A stretch of DNA of 64,000 nucleotides, taken from NCBI GenBank assembly GCA_963697915.1, contig OY969103.1:992001-1056000 (forward strand), given 5' to 3'. The notes beneath the pieces are model-generated. The model was not told where the DNA came from. It ran no database searches and worked only from the letters and a program-made list of their open reading frames with translations. The translations under genes were made by a program, and so were the position numbers. Below are positions 1 through 7,962 of the stretch, piece after piece. This DNA is from VRUE01 sp963697915. GTDB taxonomy: Bacteria; Actinomycetota; Thermoleophilia; Solirubrobacterales; 70-9. The first letter of the stretch is position 1, and each line of letters opens with the position of its first letter.

Positions 1-635
1 TCCAGCGATCCGGTCTGGACCGCCTGCGGGCGCTTGATGAACTGGGCCTGGCCACCCTCGCGGTGGGGTGGCGCCACCATGCGCCGCGCCGCGGCCTCGC
101 CGGCGGCGGCGCCGAAGTCCTCGCGGACGACGTGCAGGCAGAGGTCGATGCCGGCGCTCAGCCCGGCCGAGGTCATCACCGCCCCCTCGTCGACGTAGAG
201 GGCCGCCGGGTCGACCTCGACCGCGGGAAAGAGGCTGGCGAGCTGAGCGGCGAGGCCCCAGTGGGTCGTCGCCCGGCGGCCGTCGAGCAGGCCGGCGTGG
301 GCGAGGGCGAAGGCCCCGGTGCAGATCGAGATCACCCGCGTGCCCCGCGCCGCCGCCCGGCGCAGCGCCGCGAGCACCGCCGCGGGCGGCGGCTCGAGCA
401 CGGCGAAGTAGCCGGGGACGACGACGGTGTCGGCGCCCTCCAGCGCCTCGAAGCCATCCTGCGGACCAACCGTGAAGCCGCTCGAGCTGAGCACCGGCGC
501 GGCCCCCTCCGAGCAGGTGACGACCTCGTAGAGCGGCGTCCCGTCGGGCCGGGAGGCGATCGCGAAGACCTGGGCGGGGGTGGCGAGGTCGAAGGCGACG
601 ATCCCATCGAAAGCGAGGATTGCCACACGGTGCAT
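1..635 (-). CDS. GlxA-family transcriptional regulator, N-terminal part (cut by window edge)
   Basis: Reading left from the ATG at 635, 211 residues are visible before the window ends. They form a DJ-1/PfpI amidotransferase-like domain: a VAILAFDG beta strand at residues 4-11, a nucleophile-elbow Cys105 in ICTGAFALAHAGLL, THW at 124-126 and LSAGIDLCLHVV at 159-170. The stretch VAPPHREGGQAQF at 187-199 is typical of the linker before the AraC-type HTH of GlxA/FtrA regulators. That HTH would lie beyond position 1, so the regulator assignment is inferred from family architecture. It is divergent from a stand-alone DJ-1 protein 138 bp away, which it may control. A plain DJ-1 enzyme is the alternative. 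Confidence 0.8.
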   Translation of the reverse strand, partial: MHRVAILAFDGIVAFDLATPAQVFAIASRPDGTPLYEVVTCSEGAAPVLSSSGFTVGPQDGFEALEGADTVVVPGYFAVLEPPPAAVLAALRRAAARGTRVISICTGAFALAHAGLLDGRRATTHWGLAAQLASLFPAVEVDPAALYVDEGAVMTSAGLSAGIDLCLHVVREDFGAAAGEAAARRMVAPPHREGGQAQFIKRPQAVQTGSL

Positions 636-773
636 CACAAAGTCTCCCGCTTCGCTCCCTCACGGGGAATCAGATGTGGATGTTCGGTCGCTCCGCGCTC
701 GATGGCAGAAATCTAGCGAACATTGGCATTCCTGCCTCTGGAAATCGCCAGCGTCGCGGGCGATCATCGGGCC

Positions 774-1412
774 ATGAAGATCGAGATCCTGCTTTACGAC
801 AAGCTCACCGCCCTCGACGCGATCGGCCCCTACGAGGTGCTGCGCTCCGTGCCCGGCTGGGAGGTCCGGTTCGTCGCCAAGAGCGCCGGCAGCGTCCGCA
901 CCGACAGCGGCGCCCTCGGCCTCGAGGCCGATTACGCGCTCGACCCCGCCCGCGAGCCCGAGATGGTCCTCGTCCCCGGCGGCGAGGGCAGCGACGCGAT
1001 GATGGAGGACGAGGAGGTGCTCGCCTGGCTGCGCGGGGTCGACGCGACGACCAAGTGGACGACCTCGGTCTGCACCGGCTCCCTGGTCCTCGCCGCCGCC
1101 GGCCTGCTCGACGGCAAGCGGGCGACCTCGCACTGGCTCTTCCTCAAGCGGCTGCGTGAGTTCGGCGCCGAGCCCGTCGTCGGCCGCTTCGTCGAGGAAG
1201 GCAAGGTGATCACCGCCGCCGGCGTCTCGGCCGGGATCGACATGGCCCTGCACCTGGTCGGCCGCGAGGTCGGCCCCGAGATCGCCGAAGCGATTCAACT
1301 GGGAATCGAGTACGACCCCCAGCCCCCCTTCGACAGCGGCTCCCCGGCGAAGGCATCCGAGCAGACCGTGGAGCTCGTCACCGCCGTCAGCCGCGCCGCT
1401 ACCTCAGCCTGA
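774..1412 (+). CDS. DJ-1/PfpI family protein (isonitrile hydratase-like)
   Basis: A 212-aa protein made of one DJ-1/PfpI domain of usual length. It starts MKIEILLYDKLTALDAIGP; the acidic Asp15 side and the nucleophile-elbow Cys100 in SVCTGSLVLAAAGLL match isonitrile hydratase/ThiJ relatives, as do SHW at 119-121 and VSAGIDMALHLVG. A further upstream start at 723 adds only unconserved residues, so ATG 774 is preferred. It is probably a cytoplasmic hydrolase or amidase, but the substrate cannot be read from sequence. It is divergent from a GlxA-type gene with the same fold, which suggests a regulator-enzyme pair. Its last codons lie inside a 21-bp sequence repeated downstream of the toxin-antitoxin genes. 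Confidence 0.85.
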   Translation: MKIEILLYDKLTALDAIGPYEVLRSVPGWEVRFVAKSAGSVRTDSGALGLEADYALDPAREPEMVLVPGGEGSDAMMEDEEVLAWLRGVDATTKWTTSVCTGSLVLAAAGLLDGKRATSHWLFLKRLREFGAEPVVGRFVEEGKVITAAGVSAGIDMALHLVGREVGPEIAEAIQLGIEYDPQPPFDSGSPAKASEQTVELVTAVSRAATSA

Positions 1413-1413
1413 C
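1393..1413. repeat. 21-bp direct repeat, left copy
   Basis: The sequence around GCCGCTACCTCAGCCTGA is identical over 21 bp to positions 2174-2194. This copy carries the end and TGA stop of the DJ-1 gene. The two copies bracket the toxin-antitoxin pair and lie 781 bp apart in the same orientation. Confidence 0.9.
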
Positions 1414-1514
1414 TTAGTCGTCACAGAATTCTTTGCCAGCGCGCGCATCTCGCGGGTCGGCGGCGGCTAGCGTCGCCTCGATGGAGCTCTCGCAAGTCCG
1501 ACCGCAGGCCAGTG

Positions 1515-1552
1515 ATAACGTACGTACGCTCTCAAGCAATAACGTACGTACG
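1515..1552. promoter_or_regulatory. Twin palindromic operator of the toxin-antitoxin genes
   Basis: The 14-mer ATAACGTACGTACG occurs twice, at 1515-1528 and 1539-1552, with start points 24 bp apart. Each copy contains CGTACGTACG, a perfect palindrome. The pair ends 18 bp before the antitoxin ATG, just upstream of its GGAG ribosome site. Tandem palindromes here are what is expected for autoregulation by antitoxin or toxin-antitoxin complex. The operator role is inferred. Confidence 0.7.
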
Positions 1553-1570
1553 ATTCCACTGGAGATCTCG

Positions 1571-1804
1571 ATGGCGATCAGCGCTTCGAAACTGCGGGCA
1601 AACGTCTACCGGCTCCTCGACGAGGTCCTCGAGACCGGGCACCCACTCGAGATCGAGCGCAACGGCAAGACGCTCGTGATCGCGCCCAAGGAGCAGCAGT
1701 CGTTCTGGGATCGACTGCCGCGGCGCGAGGGGGCGATCATCGGCGACCCCGATGAGCTGATCCACATCGACTGGTCCTCGGAGTGGAATCCTGATCCAAA
1801 TTGA
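1571..1804 (+). CDS. Phd/YefM-type antitoxin of a PIN toxin pair
   Basis: A 77-aa antitoxin. Residues 1-40 (MAISASKLRANVYRLLDEVL, then an ELERNGKT-like strand) match the prevent-host-death fold that binds DNA and dimerises. Residues 45-77 are an acidic, tryptophan-containing tail (FWDRLP, HIDWSSEW) of the sort that wraps the toxin. ATG 1571 is chosen because GGAG lies at 1561-1564, 6 nt upstream, and because the operator palindromes end just before it. An upstream start at 1433 would translate through the operator. The stop at 1802-1804 overlaps the toxin coding sequence by 14 nt, so the two are translationally coupled. Confidence 0.88.
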   Translation: MAISASKLRANVYRLLDEVLETGHPLEIERNGKTLVIAPKEQQSFWDRLPRREGAIIGDPDELIHIDWSSEWNPDPN

Positions 1805-2168
1805 CACCCATGTCGCCCTCTGGCTCTACGCCGGCCGAGTCGAGCAGCTTCCTCCGGTCACCAGGGCGCTGATCGAAGCAGAGCGCCCCCGCTGCTCGGC
1901 AGTCGCGGCTCTGGAGCTGGCGTATCTGCACGAGATCGGCAGGGCACGAGACTCGGTGGCAACCATGCTGACCGCGCTGAGTCGCGAGGTCGGCCTGGAA
2001 GTCCTGGACACGTCGCTTCTAGAGCTGGTCAACGCCGCATCTGGCCTTACCTGGACCCGCGATCCCTTCGACCGTCTGATCGCCGCGCACGCAATCGTCG
2101 AGGGCGCTCAACTGATCACCGCCGACCAGGAGATCCGGGAGAACCTTCCCCTGGCCACCTGGGACTGA
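1791..2168 (+). CDS. PIN-domain toxin (VapC-like), probable CTG start
   Basis: A 125-aa PIN-domain ribonuclease-like toxin. The N-terminus reads LIQIDTHVALWLYAG, the usual VapC opening except that the first residue is coded by CTG. Acidic residues expected in the metal site are Asp5, Glu42, Asp91 and Asp94 (TRDPFDR) and Asp112 (TADQEI). No ATG, GTG or TTG exists in frame between the upstream stop at 1758 and residue 5. CTG 1791 has GGAG 7 nt upstream (1780-1783), inside the antitoxin gene. The next canonical start, ATG 1956, would delete the first catalytic aspartate. The stop lies 11 bp before the end of the convergent DUF1906 gene. Confidence 0.85.
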   Translation: MIQIDTHVALWLYAGRVEQLPPVTRALIEAERPRCSAVAALELAYLHEIGRARDSVATMLTALSREVGLEVLDTSLLELVNAASGLTWTRDPFDRLIAAHAIVEGAQLITADQEIRENLPLATWD

Positions 2169-2174
2169 GCCCAG
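2159..2174. terminator. Small hairpin between convergent genes
   Basis: CTGGG at 2159-2163 pairs with CCCAG at 2170-2174 around a 6-nt loop that contains the toxin stop codon. It lies between convergent genes. The stem is only 5 bp and there is no T run, so support as a terminator is weak. Confidence 0.3.
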
Positions 2175-2194
2175 CGCCGCTACCTCAGCCTGAC
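2174..2194. repeat. 21-bp direct repeat, right copy
   Basis: Exact copy of 1393-1413. Here it covers the 3' end of the minus-strand DUF1906 gene, including its TAG stop at 2180-2182. The region between the copies holds only the toxin-antitoxin genes and their control region. Confidence 0.9.
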
Positions 2195-3916
2195 CGGCTG
2201 GGTGGCGCGGCCGCCGGGGATCGCGACGACGAGCTGTGCCTGCAACTGGGTGCGGTCGCGGGTCAGCAGCCGGCCCTGGCCGCTGAGCGGCACGTGGAAG
2301 GAGTGCGAGGCGCCGCCGCTGAGGCGGAACCCACGCCGCGCGATCGCCTTGCGCACGACCCGCGCGCGCAACCGCGCCCGGCCCCGCGAGGCGACCTGCA
2401 TCCGCACCTTGGTGCGCAGCAGGATCTGCCCCGGGCACAGGGTGCCGGTCGGCCACTGACACTGCAGGTGGACGCGGACCGAGTTCGGCTTGGCGGCGAC
2501 GACGGTGACCGCGATCGGCACCGGCACGCCGACCGCGCGGCAGCCGAGCAGGGTGTCGGCGCCGCGGCCGATGTTGACCGCGTAGGCGCAGACCCGCTGG
2601 CGGCCGCTGCCGACGACCGGGAAGTTGGTGTCGAAGCCGTGCGCGCCGCCGGCCTGCGGGACGATGGCGAGCAGGTCGGAGCGTTCCTGGCTGGCGATCG
2701 GACCGAGTTCGTAGCGGGTGCCGCCCCGGCCACCCTGCTTGCCGCCGATGTAGGCGCGGATCGTGACCGGCTTGCCCGGCGCGTTGGGGTCGTAGGCCCA
2801 GCCGTGGACCCGGACCTGGCCCGGGGACGGCGATTCGAGCGTGTCGAAGCTGCCGACCGGATCGTCTTCGGAGGGCGTCGCGTTGCCGACGGTCGCCCCT
2901 TCGACGTAGTTGCTGTCGATGTTGATCGTCACCCCGCCCCAGGTCTCGTTGTGACCGCCGAGGTACTGGTGGATGCGCTGGTGCTCGTTCCAGGCGCTGG
3001 CCGGGACGTAGGGGTCGTCGGCGCTCTTGATCCCGTTCCAGTTCGCCATCCAGATGTTGTCCGGCTGCGAGTAGGGGGTGCCGAGGCGGGAGACGAGGTC
3101 GGCGATCCCCGAGGCGCTGCTGCTGTAGACGCCCGACTCGTAGCCGAGCGCGTGGAGCTGGTCGGTCCAGGCGGCGAGGAAGGTCAGCGTCGCGTTGGTC
3201 GCGCTCGAGCTGCGCGAGTAGCTCTCCATGTCGTAGTAGATCGGGTTGCCGGGCCCGATCCCTATCGCGCGCGCGTCGGCGACCGCGTCGTCGGCTGCTT
3301 CCTGGCCCTGGGTGACGGCCGAGGCCGCGCTCAGCATGGCGCAGGAGGTGCAACTGCTGCCCGGCGCCTGCAGGCCGACGTAGGTCGGGATCAGGTGCCA
3401 GCCGGCGGCGGTCTGGGCGGCGACCCAGCTGGAGGTCAGGTTGGGCTGCGAGCAGGCCCGGTTGGCGCCGCCGATGTAGACGCCGACCGCCCGGAAGGGA
3501 GAGCTCCCCCAGGCCGCCATCGCCTGCGAGGAGGGCGCCGCGCAGGCATCGAAGCCGAGGCCGGTGTACTCGGAGACGGAAGAGACGCGGGCCGTCGGCC
3601 GGGCGCGGCTGGCCCCGGCGCGGGCCTTGCGGGCGGCGGCTCCGGGGTCGACGAGGATCGCCCGGCGCTTCCCCATCGCGCTCGAGGAGCAGCGCTGCTC
3701 GCTTCCCGGCCGGCCCAGGTAGACCGCCTTGCGGTCCATGCGCACGCACATGCGCGGGTGCTCGGCGAGGCGGAAGACCGGCCAGGAGGCGGGTGCCTCG
3801 ACCGTCTGGCCGCCGAACTCGAGCGTGCGCGTCCCACCGGGGGCGGCGAGGGCGGGCCCGGAGGTGGCGCAAGCGAGGGCGCTGGCCAGCAGCGCGGTCA
3901 GGAAGACGCGACGCAT
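2180..3916 (-). CDS. Secreted DUF1906 (Rv2525c-like) glycoside hydrolase-like protein
   Basis: A 578-aa exported protein. Residues 1-24 are a signal peptide (MRR, hydrophobic core, ALAAP cleavage region). Residues about 110-345 form the DUF1906 TIM-barrel related to Rv2525c: GLGFDACAAPS, AVGVYIGG, LIPTYVG, IYYDMESY with candidate catalytic acids, and GVYSSS. After this come a beta-rich segment (about 365-460) and a C-terminal domain with paired cysteines (CQWPTGTLC) resembling domains on other secreted proteins here. Rv2525c-type proteins act at the cell envelope; the substrate is unknown. The frame stays open far upstream to 4843, but the signal peptide fixes the start at 3916. Confidence 0.82.
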   Translation of the reverse strand: MRRVFLTALLASALACATSGPALAAPGGTRTLEFGGQTVEAPASWPVFRLAEHPRMCVRMDRKAVYLGRPGSEQRCSSSAMGKRRAILVDPGAAARKARAGASRARPTARVSSVSEYTGLGFDACAAPSSQAMAAWGSSPFRAVGVYIGGANRACSQPNLTSSWVAAQTAAGWHLIPTYVGLQAPGSSCTSCAMLSAASAVTQGQEAADDAVADARAIGIGPGNPIYYDMESYSRSSSATNATLTFLAAWTDQLHALGYESGVYSSSASGIADLVSRLGTPYSQPDNIWMANWNGIKSADDPYVPASAWNEHQRIHQYLGGHNETWGGVTINIDSNYVEGATVGNATPSEDDPVGSFDTLESPSPGQVRVHGWAYDPNAPGKPVTIRAYIGGKQGGRGGTRYELGPIASQERSDLLAIVPQAGGAHGFDTNFPVVGSGRQRVCAYAVNIGRGADTLLGCRAVGVPVPIAVTVVAAKPNSVRVHLQCQWPTGTLCPGQILLRTKVRMQVASRGRARLRARVVRKAIARRGFRLSGGASHSFHVPLSGQGRLLTRDRTQLQAQLVVAIPGGRATQPVRLR

Positions 3917-3977
3917 CTCTCGTCTCAACCGTGCCAGACGCCGATCGTTTCGGCCTCCCCGGAAATCCCCTTGCAAC

Positions 3978-3995
3978 AGACGTGCCGGCACGTCT
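3978..3995. terminator. 18-bp perfect palindrome at a stop codon (ACGTGCCGGCACGT family)
   Basis: AGACGTGCCGGCACGTCT is a perfect palindrome. On the minus strand it begins within the TAG stop of the penicillin acylase gene. The same ACGTGCCGGCACGT core follows the stop codon of the gene at 17739, and a split form follows the stop at 24108. It may end or protect transcripts. There is no T run here, so classical intrinsic termination is doubtful. Confidence 0.5.
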
Positions 3996-6369
3996 AAGAA
4001 GGGATGAGGTTGAGCTCGCGCCAGGGGCCCTCGCCGGCCATCGGTTGGGTGCGGCCCTCGAGCCAGTCGGCCTGCAGGTCGTCGTAGTGGGGGCTCGCCG
4101 GGTGACCCGACTGGCCGGTGAACATCTGCCAGCGCGAGCGGCTCGGGTCGGCGGCGTCGGCGACCAGGCGCCAGCTCGGCGCCCAGACCGCCTTGTAGGG
4201 GTCGTTGGGGTCGTAGGCGATCTGGCTGACGGTCTCCTGGGCGCCGCCCGCGCGCAGGCTGCGGTTGAGCAGCCGACGCAGCAACGGGTTGGCCTCGCCG
4301 AGCGGGTGCGGGAACTCCATCTCGTGCACCTGCCCCCAGCGCCAGCCCTCGGGGTCGGGCCCGAAGCGGTCGCTGAGGTCGTCGAGGGCGCCGGCCAGCG
4401 CCTCCAGGACGAGCCCTTCCCAGGGGCGGCCGATCAACTCCTCGTCGCCCTCCTCCCAGAGCTTCATCAGGTGCGAGTGCCAGCGCCAGGGAGAGGTGAC
4501 GTGCGGGGTGAAGCCGTTGTCGGCGCGGTCGAGCCAGCGCTCGCAGAGGTCGCGGTCGCCGATCGCGGCGCGGGCGACCTCGCGCGCCAGGCGCAGCAGG
4601 AAGGCCTGGTAGATCGTGCCGGCGATCGAGTCCGGGTCGAGTCGCCCGTCCCAACTGCGCAGCCGCTCGACCGCGCTCAGCTCGCGCTGTCCCCGCGGCT
4701 TCAGCCGGCCCAGGCGCCGCGCCGCCTCCAGCCCCGGGATCGAGAGGTTGTCGGACTGCATCGCCTCGAAGCCCTCGACCGTGTGCTCGCCACCGGCGCG
4801 CAGCAGCTCCTCGATCCGCCGCGCCCGGTAGCCGTCCAACCATTCGCTGGTGATGTGGTGTGGGTACTCGTCGCCGACGATGCGGTTGTTGGCGGTGATC
4901 AGGAAGCCGCTCTCGGGGTCGGTCACCTCAGGCAGCTCGGCGTAGGGAATCGTCCCCTCCCACTCGTACTCGCCGCTCCAGCCAGGCTTCGGCAGGTCCG
5001 GGCAGCCGCCCTTGCGCAGCGGCAGCCGGCCGATCAGCTTGTAGCCGATCGAGCCGTGGCGGTCGGCCCAGACCAGGTTCGAGGCGGGCGAGGTGTGGCC
5101 CTCGAGCCCGGCAACCAGCTCCGGCCCGGAGCGGATCTCGTGCAGCTCGAACATGCCGGGGAAGGCGGTCGGCGCGTCGAGCGCGATCCAGCGCAGGGCG
5201 AGCGGCTCGCCCGCGTCGGCGCCGAGCGCCTCGTTGACCAGCGGCCCGTGGTGGGTAAGGCGCACGTCGAGGACCTCGGGCGCGTCGCGGCCCTTGACGA
5301 CGATCTCCTCGCGCACGACCTCGAGCGGCAGCCACTCGCCTTCGAACTCGTAGCGGTCGCCCTCGACCCGCTCGACGAAGAGGTCCTGGACGTCGGCCAT
5401 CACGTTGGTGAAGCTCCAGCAGACGTCGTTGTTCTGGCCCATGTAGACGCCGGGCATCCCCGGCAGCGAGGCGCCGCGCACGGTGCGCTCGCCGAGCGTG
5501 AGCGCGACCTGGTACCAGATGCCCGGCATGCTCGGTGGCAGGTGGGGATCGCCGGCGAGCAGCGGCGAGCCGGTGGCGCTGAGCTTGCCGCTGACCGCCC
5601 AGTTGTTCGAACCGCTGGCCTCGGCGGCGAGGCCGATCGCGCTGCGAACGGCGTCGATCTGCTCGGCCAGGGCGAGGCCGTCGCCCGACCACGGTTCCTG
5701 GTTGACGATCGGGTTGTCGGCCGGGTAGCCGGGGTCGAGCTTGGCCGCCAGCTCGGGGCCGAGCTCGCGTGTCATGTCGGCGCGCAGCAGCTCCTTCTCC
5801 CAGTTGGTCGAGAGGCCGAAGGCGAGCAGCTTGCCGAGCCCGAGGATGTCGGCCGGCCGCCAGGGCTCGAACTCGAGTCGCAGCAGCTGCATCTCGAAGG
5901 GCGGTGCCTTGGCGCTTGCCGCGGCGGCGTTGACCCCCGCGCAGAAGCGCTCCAGCAGGGCGCGCAGCTCGGGCTCGAGCGCCGCCTCCTCGCGCAGCGC
6001 CACGCGCCGCATCCCCAGCGTCCGCATCAGCCGGTCGACCGGCAGCGCCTCGGGCCCGGCGAACTCGCAGACCCGGCCGCAGAGCACGCGGCGGTAGAAG
6101 TCGAGCTGCCAGAGGCGGTCCTGGCCGTGGCAGAAGCCCTCGGCGAACCAGAGGTCAGCGGCGCTGCCGGCCTCGACGTGGGGCACTCCCCAGCGGTCGC
6201 GCCGCACCCGCACCGGCCCCTCCAGCCCGGCCAGCTCGATCGTCCCCTTCTGCTTCGGCAGCGGCCGCCGCGCCAGCCGGTGCCAGGCAACCGCGAGGCC
6301 GGCGGCGGCCAGGCCGGTGCCGGCGACACCCCCAACCAACCCGGTCTTCGCAGCCTTCCCCCCGATCAC
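3994..6369 (-). CDS. Penicillin acylase family Ntn-hydrolase (membrane-anchored)
   Basis: A 791-aa protein of the penicillin/AHL acylase family (PF01804), normally cleaved by itself into alpha and beta chains. Residues 8-30 are a glycine-rich membrane anchor or signal segment. The alpha-chain region contains WGVPHVEA and FCHGQDRLWQLDF. The autocatalytic site is Ser254 in SGSNNWAVSG, where the beta chain would start, followed by GDPHLPPSMPG. GTG 6369 is chosen since it precedes the anchor directly. Family members cleave amide bonds of penicillins, acyl-homoserine lactones or other N-acyl compounds. The substrate cannot be predicted. It is divergent from a secreted delta-60 protein. Confidence 0.88.
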   Translation of the reverse strand: MIGGKAAKTGLVGGVAGTGLAAAGLAVAWHRLARRPLPKQKGTIELAGLEGPVRVRRDRWGVPHVEAGSAADLWFAEGFCHGQDRLWQLDFYRRVLCGRVCEFAGPEALPVDRLMRTLGMRRVALREEAALEPELRALLERFCAGVNAAAASAKAPPFEMQLLRLEFEPWRPADILGLGKLLAFGLSTNWEKELLRADMTRELGPELAAKLDPGYPADNPIVNQEPWSGDGLALAEQIDAVRSAIGLAAEASGSNNWAVSGKLSATGSPLLAGDPHLPPSMPGIWYQVALTLGERTVRGASLPGMPGVYMGQNNDVCWSFTNVMADVQDLFVERVEGDRYEFEGEWLPLEVVREEIVVKGRDAPEVLDVRLTHHGPLVNEALGADAGEPLALRWIALDAPTAFPGMFELHEIRSGPELVAGLEGHTSPASNLVWADRHGSIGYKLIGRLPLRKGGCPDLPKPGWSGEYEWEGTIPYAELPEVTDPESGFLITANNRIVGDEYPHHITSEWLDGYRARRIEELLRAGGEHTVEGFEAMQSDNLSIPGLEAARRLGRLKPRGQRELSAVERLRSWDGRLDPDSIAGTIYQAFLLRLAREVARAAIGDRDLCERWLDRADNGFTPHVTSPWRWHSHLMKLWEEGDEELIGRPWEGLVLEALAGALDDLSDRFGPDPEGWRWGQVHEMEFPHPLGEANPLLRRLLNRSLRAGGAQETVSQIAYDPNDPYKAVWAPSWRLVADAADPSRSRWQMFTGQSGHPASPHYDDLQADWLEGRTQPMAGEGPWRELNLIPS

Positions 6370-6450
6370 AGATCCCAGGTTACTGGCCGGCGCGTGACTT
6401 CCCCGGAGTCCGGTACTTTCCAGTCTCCACCGTGTTCGGTCGGCAGGGTC

Positions 6451-7938
6451 TTGAGGATTGGGAGACGACATACCGCAGGACTGGCCTGCCTCGCCGCGGT
6501 CGCGGTCGTGCTGCCAGCGCCGGCAACCGCCAAAGCGCCCGCGAAAAGCAAGGGCACGGCGAGAGCCAAGGTCAAGGCCGGGGCGCTCGACCGGAGCTTC
6601 CACCGCGACGGCAAGGTCGTCGCGGTCCTGCCCGAGCCCAAGAAGGCCCGCCCCTACACGAACTACAGGCTGCCCTTCGAATTCGCCCCCGGCTACATCG
6701 CGATGGCCACGGGCCCCGGTGGCAAGGTCGTCGTCGCGAGCAGCGACGCGATCGTCCGCTACCTGGCGGACGGCAGGCCGGACCCGAGCTTCGGCGGCGG
6801 GGGCGCGGTGCCGATCGAAGGCGTCGAGGGCGCCCGCTTCCAGCTGGCGGACGTCGCCGTCGACTCGAAGGGTCGTGTCGTAATCGCCGGGACGACCCGG
6901 GCGACCAACGCCAACGGCATGGAAGGGGCGAAAGTCGCCGGGCCGATCCCCAGCATCGCGACGATCCGCCGCTACAAGGCGAACGGCCAGCCGGACCCCG
7001 GCTTCAACGGGAGCGGTGTCCTCAACAGCTTCTTCGGCGCGCCCGCGGCGAGCTACGAGGGAACCTCCTACCCGGAGCCCGCGGTCTCGCTGATCGGCCT
7101 GGCGATCGACAAGAAGGACCGCCTGATCGTTACCGGCAGCTCCGTCGCCGCGGTCGGTCTCTGCGGTCCCAAGGAGACCCGCTACGAAACGTCGCACGCG
7201 TTCATCGCCAGGCGCGGCGCCGACGGCAGCCCGGACCCGAACTTCTCCGGCGGTGCCACGGAGGGCATCCGCGAGCTCTCCTGGCTCGGCCTGCCGACGC
7301 AGGCCGCCGGTGGCCCGATCTTCGGGGTCGGAATGGGCGTAGCCGTCCCCTGCGGCACCGTCACCGAAAACGCACCATCGATCGTCGTCGGTTCCGCCCC
7401 GGGCGGCGGACCGGCCGGCTCCTTCGGCAGCAGCGGCCTCTGGTCGCGCCCCTACACCCGCGTGTCCGACATCGCCACCGCTCCAGGCGGCAAGATCGTC
7501 CTGCTCAAACGAACGGTCGAACTGCGGGGAGGCGAGTGGGTCGAGTCCGCGGGCGAAGCCGTTCGTTTCCGCAGCAACGGCTCCTTCGACATCGGCTTCG
7601 GTCACCGTGGGGTGGCCGAGGTGAAACTGCCCAAGAACAGCTCGCTCGGCGGGCTCACGGTCGACCCGCAGGGCCGCGTGCTACTGGCCGGCACCGTGGC
7701 GACGAAGCTGAAGGGTGTGAAACGAAGCCAGCTGCGGTTCATGCTGATCAGGACGACCGCGGCAGGCGAGGTCGACGAGTTCGGACGGGGCGGCCAGGTC
7801 ACGACCGCCTTCGGCCAGGCGAACGTCCGCGCCTCCGACGTGCTGGTCGACAAAGCGGGGCGGATCACCGTCGGCGGCAAGTTCTCCGGGCCGACGACCA
7901 GCGACGCCTTCGCGCTCGCCCGCTACCTGGGTCGCTGA
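6451..7938 (+). CDS. Secreted delta-60 repeat beta-propeller protein
   Basis: A 495-aa protein with an N-terminal signal peptide (about residues 1-27, ending PAPATA). The body is built from delta-60 repeats, with units of the type GADGSPDPNFSGGA, ANGQPDPGFNGSG and LADGRPDPSFGGGG alternating with AIDKKDRLIVTGS strands. At least six repeats are visible, giving a beta-propeller-like extracellular protein of unknown role. The likely start is TTG 6451, the only in-frame start directly before the signal peptide; the ribosome site (AGGG) is weak and close. The frame remains open over 2.6 kb upstream, which is a composition artefact opposite the acylase gene. Confidence 0.78.
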   Translation: MRIGRRHTAGLACLAAVAVVLPAPATAKAPAKSKGTARAKVKAGALDRSFHRDGKVVAVLPEPKKARPYTNYRLPFEFAPGYIAMATGPGGKVVVASSDAIVRYLADGRPDPSFGGGGAVPIEGVEGARFQLADVAVDSKGRVVIAGTTRATNANGMEGAKVAGPIPSIATIRRYKANGQPDPGFNGSGVLNSFFGAPAASYEGTSYPEPAVSLIGLAIDKKDRLIVTGSSVAAVGLCGPKETRYETSHAFIARRGADGSPDPNFSGGATEGIRELSWLGLPTQAAGGPIFGVGMGVAVPCGTVTENAPSIVVGSAPGGGPAGSFGSSGLWSRPYTRVSDIATAPGGKIVLLKRTVELRGGEWVESAGEAVRFRSNGSFDIGFGHRGVAEVKLPKNSSLGGLTVDPQGRVLLAGTVATKLKGVKRSQLRFMLIRTTAAGEVDEFGRGGQVTTAFGQANVRASDVLVDKAGRITVGGKFSGPTTSDAFALARYLGR

Positions 7939-7962
7939 CCGCCTCGCCGCGCGGGGCGGCGC

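Noticed and set aside
704..736. Operator dyad GGCAG/CTGCC between the two DJ-1 genes
   Set aside because: Five-base arms 23 nt apart are expected by chance; mentioned only as a possibility in the finding.
1433..1570. Antitoxin start at 1433
   Set aside because: It would translate through the operator palindromes, and the added residues resemble nothing; ATG 1571 has a good ribosome site.
3793..7938. A 1381-codon open frame on the plus strand and similar very long frames elsewhere
   Set aside because: Only the part after 6451 codes for a recognisable secreted protein. The rest lies opposite the penicillin acylase gene and has the Arg/Ala/Gly/Val-rich composition of non-coding frames in G+C-rich DNA.
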